A stretch of 64,000 bases of DNA from Myxacorys almedinensis A. Lineage in GTDB: Bacteria; Cyanobacteriota; Cyanobacteriia; Leptolyngbyales; Leptolyngbyaceae. The notes beneath the pieces were generated by a model. The model saw only the letters and a list, made by a program, of their open reading frames with translations. It made no database searches and was not told the DNA's origin. This document shows, in pieces, positions 9,061 through 16,746 of this stretch (position 1 is its first letter; each line of letters opens with the position of its first letter). The stretch covers positions 149,487 through 213,486 of the forward strand of contig NZ_WVIE01000007.1 of NCBI RefSeq assembly GCF_010091945.1, in the 5' to 3' direction. The translations under genes were made by a program, and so were the position numbers.

Positions 9061-9852
9061 CTATGCCCAATCTCGCAGTTGGTAAACAAAGATGCCAATG
9101 TATTCTTTCAAGGCGCGGGTCGTGCGGCGAAGCTGATCGGCATCGGGCAGGGTATCTAAGATAGCGGCTTCCGTGCTGGTTTTACTTGCCTGATCGAGCG
9201 TTAGCGCTGTGTAATCGGTTGGGGCGGGAATCGGGTCAATGCCCAATTTTCTGAAGATTAGCAGCGATCGCGGCATGTGCATCGCAGACGTGACGAGCAA
9301 AATTTGGCGAATGCCTTGAGCCTCCATAATTTGCTTAACATTGACGCCATTTTCGCGGGTGTTGAGGGAGGCGGCATCTTGTAGCATCGCCGATCGAGGG
9401 ACGCCCATCGTTTCCATCAACACCGCCATATCCTCTGATTCTGCTGTGCTTCCTGGTCGCCAATCGACTCGCCCCCCGCTCAAAATCACTTTTGGCGCTT
9501 TGCCATCGCGGTAAAGTTTGGCGGCATAGAGCACGCGATCGCCTTCTTCTCGCACCTCAACCCAGGGTCGCGGCGAAAGGGCAGATTCGGTTGCGCCGCC
9601 TAAAACAACGATCGCTTCTGCCTTGGGCACGTCTCCTTGGGGCAAGATTTGAAATTCTAGAGATCTCACAAAGGCATCACTAAATCGCGCACTTCCGCTG
9701 ACGGACAGGATGGCTAGCGCGGTGATCATTGGCAGCAGGGCAAGGCGCGATCGCTTCCTTAAAATCAAGATCATCGCCACGATGAGCAGCACGCAACTCA
9801 ATCCGAGGGGATAGAGGAAAATCGGCAGCAGCTTTGAGAAAAATAGAAACAT
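9061..9852 (-). CDS. YdcF/SanA-type DUF218 inner-membrane protein
   Basis: 263 aa. Two hydrophobic segments at about residues 5-28 and 35-55 anchor the protein. The DUF218 domain follows: AIVVLGGATES, then KLYRDGKAPKVILSGG, SESEDM-like AESEDMAVLM, NTRENGVNVKQIM and the signature LLVTSAMHMPRSLLIFRK. DUF218 proteins (ElyC, SanA, YdcF in E. coli) are linked to envelope maintenance or polyprenyl-carrier metabolism, but the biochemical activity is not settled. It starts at ATG 9852. A short ORF lies upstream on the same strand, ending 27 bp before this start. Confidence 0.92.
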   Translation of the reverse strand: MFLFFSKLLPIFLYPLGLSCVLLIVAMILILRKRSRLALLPMITALAILSVSGSARFSDAFVRSLEFQILPQGDVPKAEAIVVLGGATESALSPRPWVEVREEGDRVLYAAKLYRDGKAPKVILSGGRVDWRPGSTAESEDMAVLMETMGVPRSAMLQDAASLNTRENGVNVKQIMEAQGIRQILLVTSAMHMPRSLLIFRKLGIDPIPAPTDYTALTLDQASKTSTEAAILDTLPDADQLRRTTRALKEYIGIFVYQLRDWA

Positions 9853-9878
9853 AGCAGCGCTATTTACAAAATTTTTGT

Positions 9879-10091
9879 CTAGCCGTTAAGTTTGAGGATC
9901 GAAACTTCGCTAAGAAAAAGATCCTCTGCAAATTGGCGCAATCGGGCAGTATGAACTTGCGTAGGAAGAGACGCAAAAGGTTGACGAAAACAGTGAACCC
10001 CATACCCACAATAAGCGAGATCGTCTCTATAAATAGAGATTGCAAAGGATGCCAATTCTTGCCGTTTAGAAAGTTCAATCAGCCGGTTCAT
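9879..10091 (-). CDS. Small hypothetical protein, 70 aa
   Basis: An ORF of 70 codons from ATG 10091 (GTG 10100 is three codons upstream), same strand as its neighbours and filling the gap between the DUF218 gene and the PD-(D/E)XK nuclease. The composition looks like a soluble globular protein (mixed charged residues, aromatic-rich middle GYGVHCFRQPF, no membrane segment). Other frames here are also open, so this is a reading based on strand, position and composition; no family is recognised. Confidence 0.45.
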   Translation of the reverse strand: MNRLIELSKRQELASFAISIYRDDLAYCGYGVHCFRQPFASLPTQVHTARLRQFAEDLFLSEVSILKLNG

Positions 10092-10235
10092 GGTACACAC
10101 TCAAAGGTTAACTAGAAGACGGTGGTTAGATAAAAGACGGTTTGCCCATCAAATCTGCCCCTCATGAATCAACGCTGGGGAACGAATGCTGGGGGGTTAA
10201 TGGGATTGAGAACCCATTCGACCGGTTAACCGCCG

Positions 10236-11030
10236 TTAGAGACTGAGCGCCAATTGCAATTCTGAAGAAGCGCTGAGCGTGGTCGGTAGAGGCAATGGCT
10301 CTGGCGTCACAGCCGGACAATAGCGAGCATAAGAACAGCGATCGCACTGCTTGCCGGGGGTGGGTTCCCAGGTTTTATCTTGTCTCAGCCGCACCGCCAG
10401 ATCAGAAATCACCGATCGCACCTGCTTTTTGTGGCGTTGGGTCGCTCGATAGCGCACTTTCTCACCTGTTCTAAGAAACAACAAACTCAAATACCGCAAA
10501 CTTTGGTGATAGGTTTGCTCTAGCGCCAAAAAATACAGCCCGATTTGCAAATCCATCTCATCGCTCGCTGGAATCTTGAAATCGCGACTCGATTTGTAGT
10601 CAATCAGTTCTAGCCCATTGTCGATAAAATCGATGCGATCGTAACGTCCACTAATCAAGAACTCCAAATTCTCGATGTGCAGCATCGCCTGAATCTTTCC
10701 CTCTACCGCCAAAGGCTTGCTCAGCGAAGGTTCTGACAGAATGAACTTGTCATAATAACCTTCTAAAATGGTGCGACCTTCTTCAACTTGGGTCGGCGTT
10801 AACCCGGTGCTTGCTTCATCCCAGCAGTGGTAAATCCACTTTCGTTTGGGGATAGGTTCGTGGTAATGCCAATCTCGATGCAAGGTCGCTAACGCTTGGT
10901 GCAACGATGTCCCCAACGCAGCAGACCCAAAAAACTCATTGGAATTAAATCTCCGCTCGTAGCGCAAATAATAGGCGTAGGGGCACCGATTGTAAGCTTG
11001 CAATTTTGTGGCAGAAATTGGGTACGACAT
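10236..11030 (-). CDS. PD-(D/E)XK nuclease superfamily protein with Fe-S cysteines (Cas4/RecB-like)
   Basis: 264 aa. The N-terminal motif SATKLQAYNRCPYAYYLRY supplies Cys17; the catalytic core reads GRYDRIDFIDNGLELIDYKSS, i.e. the D...DYK pattern of RecB-type PD-(D/E)XK nucleases; then a QxxxY-like segment (LQIGLYFLAL) and a C-terminal QCDRCSYARYCP cluster. One N-terminal plus three C-terminal cysteines is the Fe-S arrangement of Cas4, AddB and Dna2-type nucleases. No cas genes are near, so a stand-alone DNA-repair or end-processing role is more likely than CRISPR adaptation. It starts at ATG 11030 and lies 39 bp downstream of the DUF2811 gene, possibly co-transcribed. Confidence 0.88.
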   Translation of the reverse strand: MSYPISATKLQAYNRCPYAYYLRYERRFNSNEFFGSAALGTSLHQALATLHRDWHYHEPIPKRKWIYHCWDEASTGLTPTQVEEGRTILEGYYDKFILSEPSLSKPLAVEGKIQAMLHIENLEFLISGRYDRIDFIDNGLELIDYKSSRDFKIPASDEMDLQIGLYFLALEQTYHQSLRYLSLLFLRTGEKVRYRATQRHKKQVRSVISDLAVRLRQDKTWEPTPGKQCDRCSYARYCPAVTPEPLPLPTTLSASSELQLALSL

Positions 11031-11069
11031 CGCTCAACCATCCGCGAGAAAGAACTAGATCAGAAAGAA

Positions 11070-11282
11070 CTAAAGTTGTTCGACAGGGTGCTTAAACAGG
11101 GAGTCTAAGTAGATGCGGGCGGTCTGACGATCGTTCGTCATGCGGTTTTGCAACAAAAATAGCGAGAGTGCTGCCGACATCACGCGGTCTTGATCCCACT
11201 CTGGGCAACCATCTAAAAATTTGAGAAAAGATTGATGCAGGGCTTCAGGAATTTCGACCAGAATGCTGACGTTGGTTTCCAT
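11070..11282 (-). CDS. DUF2811 small cyanobacterial protein
   Basis: 70 aa from ATG 11282 (METNVSILVEIPEALH), the start that fits the family; an open TTG/ATG extension upstream to 11324 is less likely. The core WDQDRVMSAALSLFLLQNR followed by ARIYLDSLF is characteristic of DUF2811, a short soluble alpha-helical family known only from cyanobacteria and of unknown function. It is the first gene to the left of the putative replication origin and points away from it. Confidence 0.85.
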   Translation of the reverse strand: METNVSILVEIPEALHQSFLKFLDGCPEWDQDRVMSAALSLFLLQNRMTNDRQTARIYLDSLFKHPVEQL

Positions 11283-11507
11283 GGCTAACCTCAAATCGGG
11301 AATGGTGTGAATGAAAGTCAACAACCTAGTTTCTGAGATTGATTTCCTAACTCTAGTGACTAGAAAATAAACATGAGAAACTTGCGCCAGTCAGATTCAC
11401 CTTGCCCTGTCCCGCTTGGGGAAATCTTGGGGTTGGCTTGTCTGAGCGCTTTCGGTTAGTCGCTACATAATGCGCGATCGCTTCTAGAAGATCAACATGA
11501 TGAAAAG

Positions 11508-11836
11508 TAACAATCTTACGAGAGACGAAATTGAGCCAACGAAAAAATAGGGGTTTCAGCCATTTTTTCGTTACATTGCTTTATCAAAAAGGGGATTTTC
11601 CACAGAACAACCGGCTATATCCAGACTTATCCACAGATCACGAAGGAATGCCGATCTGATCCGCTTAAGTTGTGGAAAACTTTTTGAAGGATGTGGAAAA
11701 CGTGTGGAAAAGAAATCCGAGTCTTGTGGAATGCCTGTGGAATGTATGGGGAAAAGAAACTCAATTGTAAAGTTTTGTAAATTTTGAGAGTCCCATTAGA
11801 GTCCAATGTTGATTTAAGAATTTCTTAGGGAAAACT
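11508..11836. other. Candidate chromosomal replication origin (oriC) with DnaA-box cluster
   Basis: Exact cyanobacterial-type DnaA boxes TTTTCCACA or its complement are at 11596-11604 (+), 11671-11679 (-), 11692-11700 (-) and 11703-11711 (-). A canonical TTATCCACA is at 11627-11635 (+). Two degenerate boxes (TGTGGAATG) are at 11725-11733 and 11736-11744. Two more exact TGTGGAAAA boxes lie inside the next gene at 12082-12090 and 12385-12393. An AT-rich stretch with a long hairpin (11508-11595) lies directly to the left and could be the unwinding element. Neighbouring genes mostly point outward. dnaA and dnaN are not present in the window, so the assignment rests on the boxes. Confidence 0.82.
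11538..11572. repeat. AT-rich hairpin beside the DnaA-box cluster
   Basis: AACGAAAAAAT at 11538-11548 and ATTTTTTCGTT at 11562-11572 form a perfect 11-bp inverted repeat with a 13-nt spacer. It lies upstream of both flanking genes, which diverge here, so it is not a terminator for either. It may be part of the origin's unwinding region or a divergent regulatory element. Confidence 0.75.
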
Positions 11837-12442
11837 ATGCGCGTTTGCTTTCTTGGAGACTCGTTTGTTAATGGTACAGGCGATCCAGAGTATTTAGGTT
11901 GGGTGGGTAGGCTGTGCGGCTCAGCGAGACAAACCAGACCGGATCTAACGTCTTATAACCTGGGCATTCGCAGAGAAACAAGCCGCCAACTGCGGCAACG
12001 GTGGCGGCAAGAGGTGGCATTACGGCTTCCGGCAGAGGTAGAGGGGCGATTGGTCTTCTCGTTTGGCGCAAATGACACCACTGTGGAAAACGGTCGGCAA
12101 CGCTTAGCAACGGTCGATTCGTTGGATCATCTCCGAGCGATTTTAACCGAGGCGAAAGCGGGGTTTCCCGTGCTGATGATTGGCGCACCTGCGATCGCAG
12201 ATCCTGAACACACTGCCCGCATTGAAACCTTGTCCCACAAGATGGCGATCGTGTGTCACAGCTTGTCTGTGCCCTATCTAGACACGGTATCTACGCTGAA
12301 ACGATCTGAGGTGTGGATGCAAGAAGTGGCGGCGGGAGATGGGGCGCATCCGGGGGCAGCAGGATATGCCGCATTCGCAGAGCTTGTGGAAAACTGGGCG
12401 GCATGGCAGGCGTGGGTTTGCCAAAAAGCGCCCACAGATTAA
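11837..12442 (+). CDS. SGNH/GDSL-type esterase/hydrolase
   Basis: 201 aa, no signal peptide. The catalytic blocks of the SGNH fold are visible: block I FLGDSFVNGTGD (nucleophile Ser9), a Gly in the YNLGIRRET segment, block III FSFGANDT, and block V DGAHPGAAGY with the catalytic Asp/His pair. This is a cytoplasmic GDSL lipase/acylhydrolase of unknown substrate. It starts at ATG 11837, directly right of the DnaA-box cluster, and contains two further exact DnaA boxes (12082-12090 and 12385-12393) within its coding sequence. Confidence 0.9.
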   Translation: MRVCFLGDSFVNGTGDPEYLGWVGRLCGSARQTRPDLTSYNLGIRRETSRQLRQRWRQEVALRLPAEVEGRLVFSFGANDTTVENGRQRLATVDSLDHLRAILTEAKAGFPVLMIGAPAIADPEHTARIETLSHKMAIVCHSLSVPYLDTVSTLKRSEVWMQEVAAGDGAHPGAAGYAAFAELVENWAAWQAWVCQKAPTD

Positions 12443-12489
12443 CCGTAGACGCTTTGAATGGGCAACTTGAGCTAAATTAACCGAGGGGA

Positions 12490-13029
12490 TTAGCCGATCC
12501 GTTTTTCCAAATACTGACCGATCATCTGCTGTTCACCCAATCGCGAAATCACCGTCTGACGGGTGCGATATTTCTCTCCGATTAGCTTCAGTTCTTCTTC
12601 AAACACTGAACCCTGATATTCTGTCCGCAGACACAGCGTTTCAGGATTATTGCAATAAAAATCTGCTATCACAGGTTTGGGAGTTGCAAAGCCGCGATCG
12701 CGATATAGCACCGACCCAATCACACCAAACAACGTCGAGCCTTTCGACTCTTTGCGCCCCGACACCGAGTTCTCGCTGTCCCACGATACTGCCGCGCCGC
12801 AGGTCATCGCGCCGAGGTCATCTAACCCGTGCACCTGGGCTAATCGCGCCAATTCAGGGCAACCTGGCTCTAAAAAACGAGCCGTGATCAGGCTGTTCAT
12901 TTCTTTGACTTCGCCATCGGGCAAGGTGTAATAGCGCCGCTCTGAGTGCCATTGCCCAGCCGAGCGACGGAAAAATTCAGCAATTAAAACATCATCTGCT
13001 TTAGAGAAAAGGTCTAGAGATAGAGTCAC
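12490..13029 (-). CDS. CpcS/CpeS-type phycobiliprotein lyase
   Basis: 179 aa. Lipocalin-like bilin lyases of the CpcS/CpcU/CpeS family attach phycocyanobilin or phycoerythrobilin to conserved cysteines of phycobiliproteins. Diagnostic pieces are the N-terminal FFRRSAGQWHSERRYYTL, the central GSTLFGVIGSVLYRDRGFA, and the C-terminal TLCLRTEYQGSVFEEELK followed by KYRTRQTVISRLGEQ and MIGQYLEKR. Which paralogue (S, U or another) it is cannot be decided by eye. The start is GTG 13029, as no ATG exists before residue 44. It is isolated from other phycobilisome genes and converges with the SGNH gene. Confidence 0.88.
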   Translation of the reverse strand: MTLSLDLFSKADDVLIAEFFRRSAGQWHSERRYYTLPDGEVKEMNSLITARFLEPGCPELARLAQVHGLDDLGAMTCGAAVSWDSENSVSGRKESKGSTLFGVIGSVLYRDRGFATPKPVIADFYCNNPETLCLRTEYQGSVFEEELKLIGEKYRTRQTVISRLGEQQMIGQYLEKRIG

Positions 13030-13260
13030 GCAATCTGCTCCTGAGAGAGTATTTAGAGAGAGTTGTCGGTTTCAACAGATCGATCTAACTGAGGAATCTA
13101 AACAGGGTGATTATGCGAAACGCACAAGCCCCTGTATCGTTAGGCAATATGTTGTAATATTTTTTAACATAATTCTAGACTTTAAAGCCATCACCCAACC
13201 AAAGGCAGAAACTTCTGCCTGTCATGATGGAGAAGCAGTCTTTCGCAGCAAACTCATTTC

Positions 13261-13290
13261 TATCAATCTCACCACTATCAATCTCACCAC
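13261..13290. repeat. 15-bp tandem duplication upstream of ABC ATPase
   Basis: TATCAATCTCACCAC at 13261-13275 and 13276-13290 is exactly duplicated. It ends 14 bp before the preferred ATG (13305) of the ABC ATPase and supports treating the upstream open frame as non-coding. Confidence 0.92.
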
Positions 13291-13304
13291 CGAACTCACT
13301 TTTG

Positions 13305-14249
13305 ATGCACGTTTTAGAAGTTCAGTCTCTTCAAAAAAGCTACCGCCTGTCCGGTAAAGTTGTCGAAGCGGTGCGAGATGTCTCGTTCAACATTTCAGCC
13401 CAAGAAGTTCTGGCATTTTTGGGACCGAATGGCGCAGGAAAAACAACCACCATTAAGATGATCGCCGGGTTGATCGTGCCGGATCGTGGCTCGGTTGCGA
13501 TCGCAGGACGCAATCCCCATCGGCAGCCAAATGCATTGCGATCGCTAGGAGCCGTTCTCGAAGGAAACCGTAATATTTATTGGCGGCTCACCCCTGAAGA
13601 AAATCTAGAATATTTCGGCGTTTTACGAGGGTTGAGCGGTCGGGTGGCACGGCAACGGGCAAAAGTCTTGCTGGATCGCTTTGATCTGTCTCACAAACGC
13701 AAAACCACCGTGCAAACGTTGTCGCGAGGAATGCAGCAGAAGCTTGCGATCGCGGTTGCCCTGATCCACGAACCTCAGCTATTGCTGCTCGACGAACCCA
13801 CGTTGGGGCTTGATGTAGAAGCAACGCAAACAGTTAAACAGTTGGTTAGGGAAATTGCCCACGAAGGACGCGCCATTTTGTTAACAACCCACCAGTTAGA
13901 CATTGCAGAAGAGCTATCTGATCGAGTGGCAATCATCAACAAAGGGAAGATTGTTGCTCAAGAAAACACGGTAGATTTGATTCGGCAATTTTCCGGAACT
14001 GTTTATGAGATTGAATTGGAAGACGGTTTAAGCCGCGATTTTTTGGAGACGCTTGGGCGCGATCGCTTTCAGAAACTCAAGTCTCTCGGTGCATTGATCG
14101 AAAAGAACTGCATTTACGTTCGTGAAACTGAACTGTTGTATCAAGCGTTGGATATTTTGAAACCCCTTGCGATCGCTCGCATTGAAAAAGACCAAGCTAA
14201 CCTAACCGATATTTTCTTAAAATTTATTCGCGAGGACTATTATGCTTGA
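13305..14249 (+). CDS. ABC-2 type exporter, ATP-binding subunit
   Basis: 314 aa from ATG 13305 (MHVLEVQSLQKSYRL). The frame is open upstream to 13224, but that part carries the tandem duplication and is not family-like. Motifs are Walker A GPNGAGKTTT, signature LSRGMQQKLAIA, Walker B LLLLDEPTLGLD and H-loop LLTTHQLD. The long C-terminal extension after the nucleotide domain is typical of DrrA/CcmA-type exporters. The stop overlaps the start of the permease gene by 8 bp, so the two form one transporter. The substrate is unknown; drug, polysaccharide or lipid export are the usual options for this class. Confidence 0.93.
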   Translation: MHVLEVQSLQKSYRLSGKVVEAVRDVSFNISAQEVLAFLGPNGAGKTTTIKMIAGLIVPDRGSVAIAGRNPHRQPNALRSLGAVLEGNRNIYWRLTPEENLEYFGVLRGLSGRVARQRAKVLLDRFDLSHKRKTTVQTLSRGMQQKLAIAVALIHEPQLLLLDEPTLGLDVEATQTVKQLVREIAHEGRAILLTTHQLDIAEELSDRVAIINKGKIVAQENTVDLIRQFSGTVYEIELEDGLSRDFLETLGRDRFQKLKSLGALIEKNCIYVRETELLYQALDILKPLAIARIEKDQANLTDIFLKFIREDYYA

Positions 14250-15015
14250 GCTACTGATCGCTCAACTCAAGTGGAGTTCGATCCAATACCGCCGCTATGC
14301 TAGCGAAGCGATCGGGGGCGTTATTGCCCTCACTGCAACGTTCTATGGCTTGTTTCTCAGTGCCAGTTACATTGGCGGCGGCAGCGTTAGATTTGGCGAT
14401 CGCTTAGATTCTGTCATCGTCGGTTATGTTCTCTGGTCACTGGTCATTTTCATCATGGGCGGCATTCCGGGCACGTTGCAGCGCGAAGCCCAAGTCGGAA
14501 CCTTGGAGCAGCTATTCATATCCCCGTTTAATGCAACCCAAATTTTATTGTTTAGAGCGATTGGGGATCTCATCATTCAAACGTTTTTGATTTCAATCGT
14601 TCTTATAATCATCATGGTGACAACTGGGCGTTGGTTATCTTTCTCGCCAGCGTTAATTTTGCCATTCATCACCGTTGTGCTCGGAGCCTATGGCATCGCA
14701 TTCGCAGCCGGAGGATTAGCCCTAATCTTCAAGAGCATTCAGCAATTGTTAGGAATATTCAACTTTGCATTGCTGTTTTTATTGACTATTCCAACTGAAA
14801 CATGGAGCGGAACCCAACAAGTTTTGGGCTGGATTTTGCCTATGACTACCGGAGCGGGTCTACTGCGCGACTTGATGGCGCGATCGCAGCCCCTCGCCTT
14901 ACCCTTGCTAGGGTTAGCCCTACTCAACGGCTTGGTCTACTTTGCCCTTGGGGTTAGCTTGTTTCGCTGGGCAGAGCGCGCCGCAAAGCGCAGAGGCAAA
15001 CTTGCTGGATACTAA
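14242..15015 (+). CDS. ABC-2 type exporter, permease subunit
   Basis: 257 aa with about six predicted membrane segments (roughly 21-42, 60-78, 103-130, 137-162, 168-187 and 221-240). Coupling-helix-like text REAQVGTLEQLFISP matches ABC-2 permeases of the DrrB/NodJ kind. It starts at ATG 14242, overlapping the ATPase gene by 8 bp (translational coupling). The C-terminus is short and basic (RAAKRRGK), consistent with a cytoplasmic end. Confidence 0.92.
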   Translation: MLELLIAQLKWSSIQYRRYASEAIGGVIALTATFYGLFLSASYIGGGSVRFGDRLDSVIVGYVLWSLVIFIMGGIPGTLQREAQVGTLEQLFISPFNATQILLFRAIGDLIIQTFLISIVLIIIMVTTGRWLSFSPALILPFITVVLGAYGIAFAAGGLALIFKSIQQLLGIFNFALLFLLTIPTETWSGTQQVLGWILPMTTGAGLLRDLMARSQPLALPLLGLALLNGLVYFALGVSLFRWAERAAKRRGKLAGY

Positions 15016-15122
15016 AACTTGGTGTTGCTCAATTTGGTTAGGAATGCTGTGACTAAGAATCGCTCATCAAGGCGCGATCGCTAGACCTTCGCGATCGCTC
15101 AACCATAGACCTCAATAAAAAT

Positions 15123-15168
15123 AGAGCAAAAGCAGTTGAGATCCACCTGTCCCAAGCGCTTTTACTCT
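15123..15168. repeat. Imperfect inverted repeat after the ABC-2 operon
   Basis: AGAGCAAAAGC (15123-15133) pairs with GCTTTTACTCT (15158-15168) with one mismatch, enclosing 24 nt. It lies between the convergent permease and hli genes; a terminator role is possible, but the trailing T-run is weak. Confidence 0.35.
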
Positions 15169-15267
15169 GGTTTGAGTTCCTTGTCTAGAAAATTTTGAGT
15201 TGCAGCTTTGGTCGTGGGCTGCACGGTCAATCTGTAAGGTCATCAAGCTCTACAGATCTGCCGAATT

Positions 15268-15477
15268 TTACAGGCTCATCAAAAAACCAAGCACGCCTTG
15301 CCCGGTTAGTGCCTCAAGAGCAAGGAGGGAGACAAATCCGATCATGGCAAGACGACCGTTGAGTAACTCAGCTTCTTTCGTGAAACCAAACTGAGGTTGC
15401 TCACTAACATACATCTGAGGCTCGATCGCAAAGTTGTTCAGCTTGCCTTGATCATCAATAATGCCGCCGCTTCTCAT
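15268..15477 (-). CDS. High-light-inducible (Hlip/CAB-like) protein
   Basis: 69 aa single-helix protein of the light-harvesting-like family. The chlorophyll-binding signature ELLNGRLAMIGF (E37-F48) continues into one transmembrane helix (LLALEALTGQGVLGF). Hlips bind chlorophyll and carotenoid in the thylakoid and protect PSII assembly intermediates and chlorophyll synthase under light stress. It starts at ATG 15477. The AT-rich upstream DNA contains one TTTACAAA half-site resembling an HLR1 (RpaB-binding) element, but the second half is not clear, so light-stress control is inferred from the family. Confidence 0.95.
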   Translation of the reverse strand: MRSGGIIDDQGKLNNFAIEPQMYVSEQPQFGFTKEAELLNGRLAMIGFVSLLALEALTGQGVLGFLMSL

Positions 15478-15558
15478 GGTTTTTCAGCCCTTTCTTAACT
15501 TCTTAATAAATATTAAGGCAAATATTGCGTTTTGTAAAGAGTTTAATTAAGTTTTGTT

Positions 15559-16383
15559 TTATTCGTGCTCTACAACGAACACGTTTGCATAGAGATTTGC
15601 CACGATCTGCTGCCCTTGCTGCGTCAAATTCAAATATCGCAAAGCATCCTGAATGTATGGATGAACGCCATTCCAGAAAAATTTTGGATAGTTTTTGCGG
15701 AGGTCAGACGGGTTCTCGTAGCCCAAGGCTTGATTGACGCCCGTTTCCTCAAATTCGTAATATAGCGCTGTAATTTTTTTAAGGTAGCGTGGATCGCTCA
15801 GTTGACCGATCAGATCTGCCGCTCGCACAAGACCCGGATAATATACTGTGTCTTTGTGATCTGCCGCATTGGGAACTGGAAACCGCGTCAGTTCTATGTT
15901 GCGCTTGATAGTCTGGGCATCAATCAACGAATGACCACTAAAGCGATCGTCAATAAACAGTTTGCCGCGATCAACATGATAGGGCGTTAGGCTGGCATCG
16001 CTTGCCCCAAGCGGCAGGGCGATGCGCTGACCATGGGTGCCGGTGGCATAAAACCCATCGCGATCGCTGCGACAAACGCCCTTGACATAGCCAATATCAT
16101 GGCACGTCAATGAAATGATAAAGTGCAGCCAGTCTTCACACGACACGCCGCCATCTCGAATATGCCTACCCCGCAAGATTTCTTGCCCAACCAAGGTCAC
16201 TAAAATCGTGTGCTCAACATCGTGGTAGAGAGCGTCGCTGTTGGCAATATTCTCCAGTGCCATTGTGCCTGCCCAAGCCAAAATATCGCCATAATCCGAT
16301 TTATAGTTGCCGTAGGTTCGTTGATAGCCTGCTTGAAGTTGCTCCACAAAGGCATCAATCAGAAGTTCGATCGCACTAAACAT
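15559..16383 (-). CDS. HD-domain metal-dependent phosphohydrolase
   Basis: 274 aa from ATG 16383 (MFSAIELLIDAFVEQL); an open extension to 16434 looks like 5' leader. HD-superfamily ligands are visible: YHDVEHTILVT (first His and His-x-x-x-His), CHDIGYVKG (HD doublet) and a later Asp in RAADLIGQLSD. No nucleotide-cyclase or receiver domain is fused. HD proteins cleave phosphate esters or nucleotides (dGTPase, cyclic nucleotide or ppGpp hydrolysis); the substrate here is unknown. It is separated from hli by 81 bp on the same strand and has its own upstream region carrying a G-rich repeat array. Confidence 0.85.
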   Translation of the reverse strand: MFSAIELLIDAFVEQLQAGYQRTYGNYKSDYGDILAWAGTMALENIANSDALYHDVEHTILVTLVGQEILRGRHIRDGGVSCEDWLHFIISLTCHDIGYVKGVCRSDRDGFYATGTHGQRIALPLGASDASLTPYHVDRGKLFIDDRFSGHSLIDAQTIKRNIELTRFPVPNAADHKDTVYYPGLVRAADLIGQLSDPRYLKKITALYYEFEETGVNQALGYENPSDLRKNYPKFFWNGVHPYIQDALRYLNLTQQGQQIVANLYANVFVVEHE

Positions 16384-16746
16384 AGGGGTAATTCGTAGTT
16401 GAATGGGGGTCAGACATGGTTGGGCAGATCTCAAAGGTTGAGCAGGTCTCCAGGCTCTAACCCGTTGGAGTCAGCTTAGTTTGCCCAAAGCTTCCGCTAG
16501 TCTTCAATGTCTCTTCAACTACGAACCCCAACGTCTGGTAGTGCCTCCTAGCGATTAGCAATCTCTACATAGAACCCCCCACTCACAGCGCTTTGCCAAA
16601 CCCCAGCAGCAAGCCGAGTAGATTGTCAACGTTGAGTGGAGGGGTGGAGGGGTGAGAGGGTGGAGGGGTGAGAGGGTGGAGGGAGATGACCCATCCACTC
16701 ATCCACTCATCGATTCCCAGCCCCTCATTTCAATTTTGACAGACCA
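16384..16746. other. Intergenic region between HD gene and aldo/keto reductase
   Basis: 363 bp with no convincing gene. It contains the G-rich 8-bp tandem array (16636-16683) and a two-copy ATCCACTC repeat (16693-16708). The rest is featureless. Confidence 0.6.
16636..16708. repeat. G-rich 8-bp tandem array, potential G-quadruplex
   Basis: Six contiguous 8-bp units run from 16636 to 16683: GTGGAGGG, GTGGAGGG, GTGAGAGG, GTGGAGGG, GTGAGAGG, GTGGAGGG. They give runs of three to four G separated by four to five bases, which meets the usual G-quadruplex pattern on the + strand. ATCCACTC follows twice (16693-16700, 16701-16708); its complement GAGTGGAT resembles the array's left edge GAGTGGA (16634-16640), so strands could also pair across the array. 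Confidence 0.9.

Noticed and set aside
10236..11030. PD-(D/E)XK protein as a Cas4 of a CRISPR system
   Set aside because: It has Cas4-like Fe-S cysteines, but no cas genes or array lie nearby; a stand-alone nuclease is more likely.
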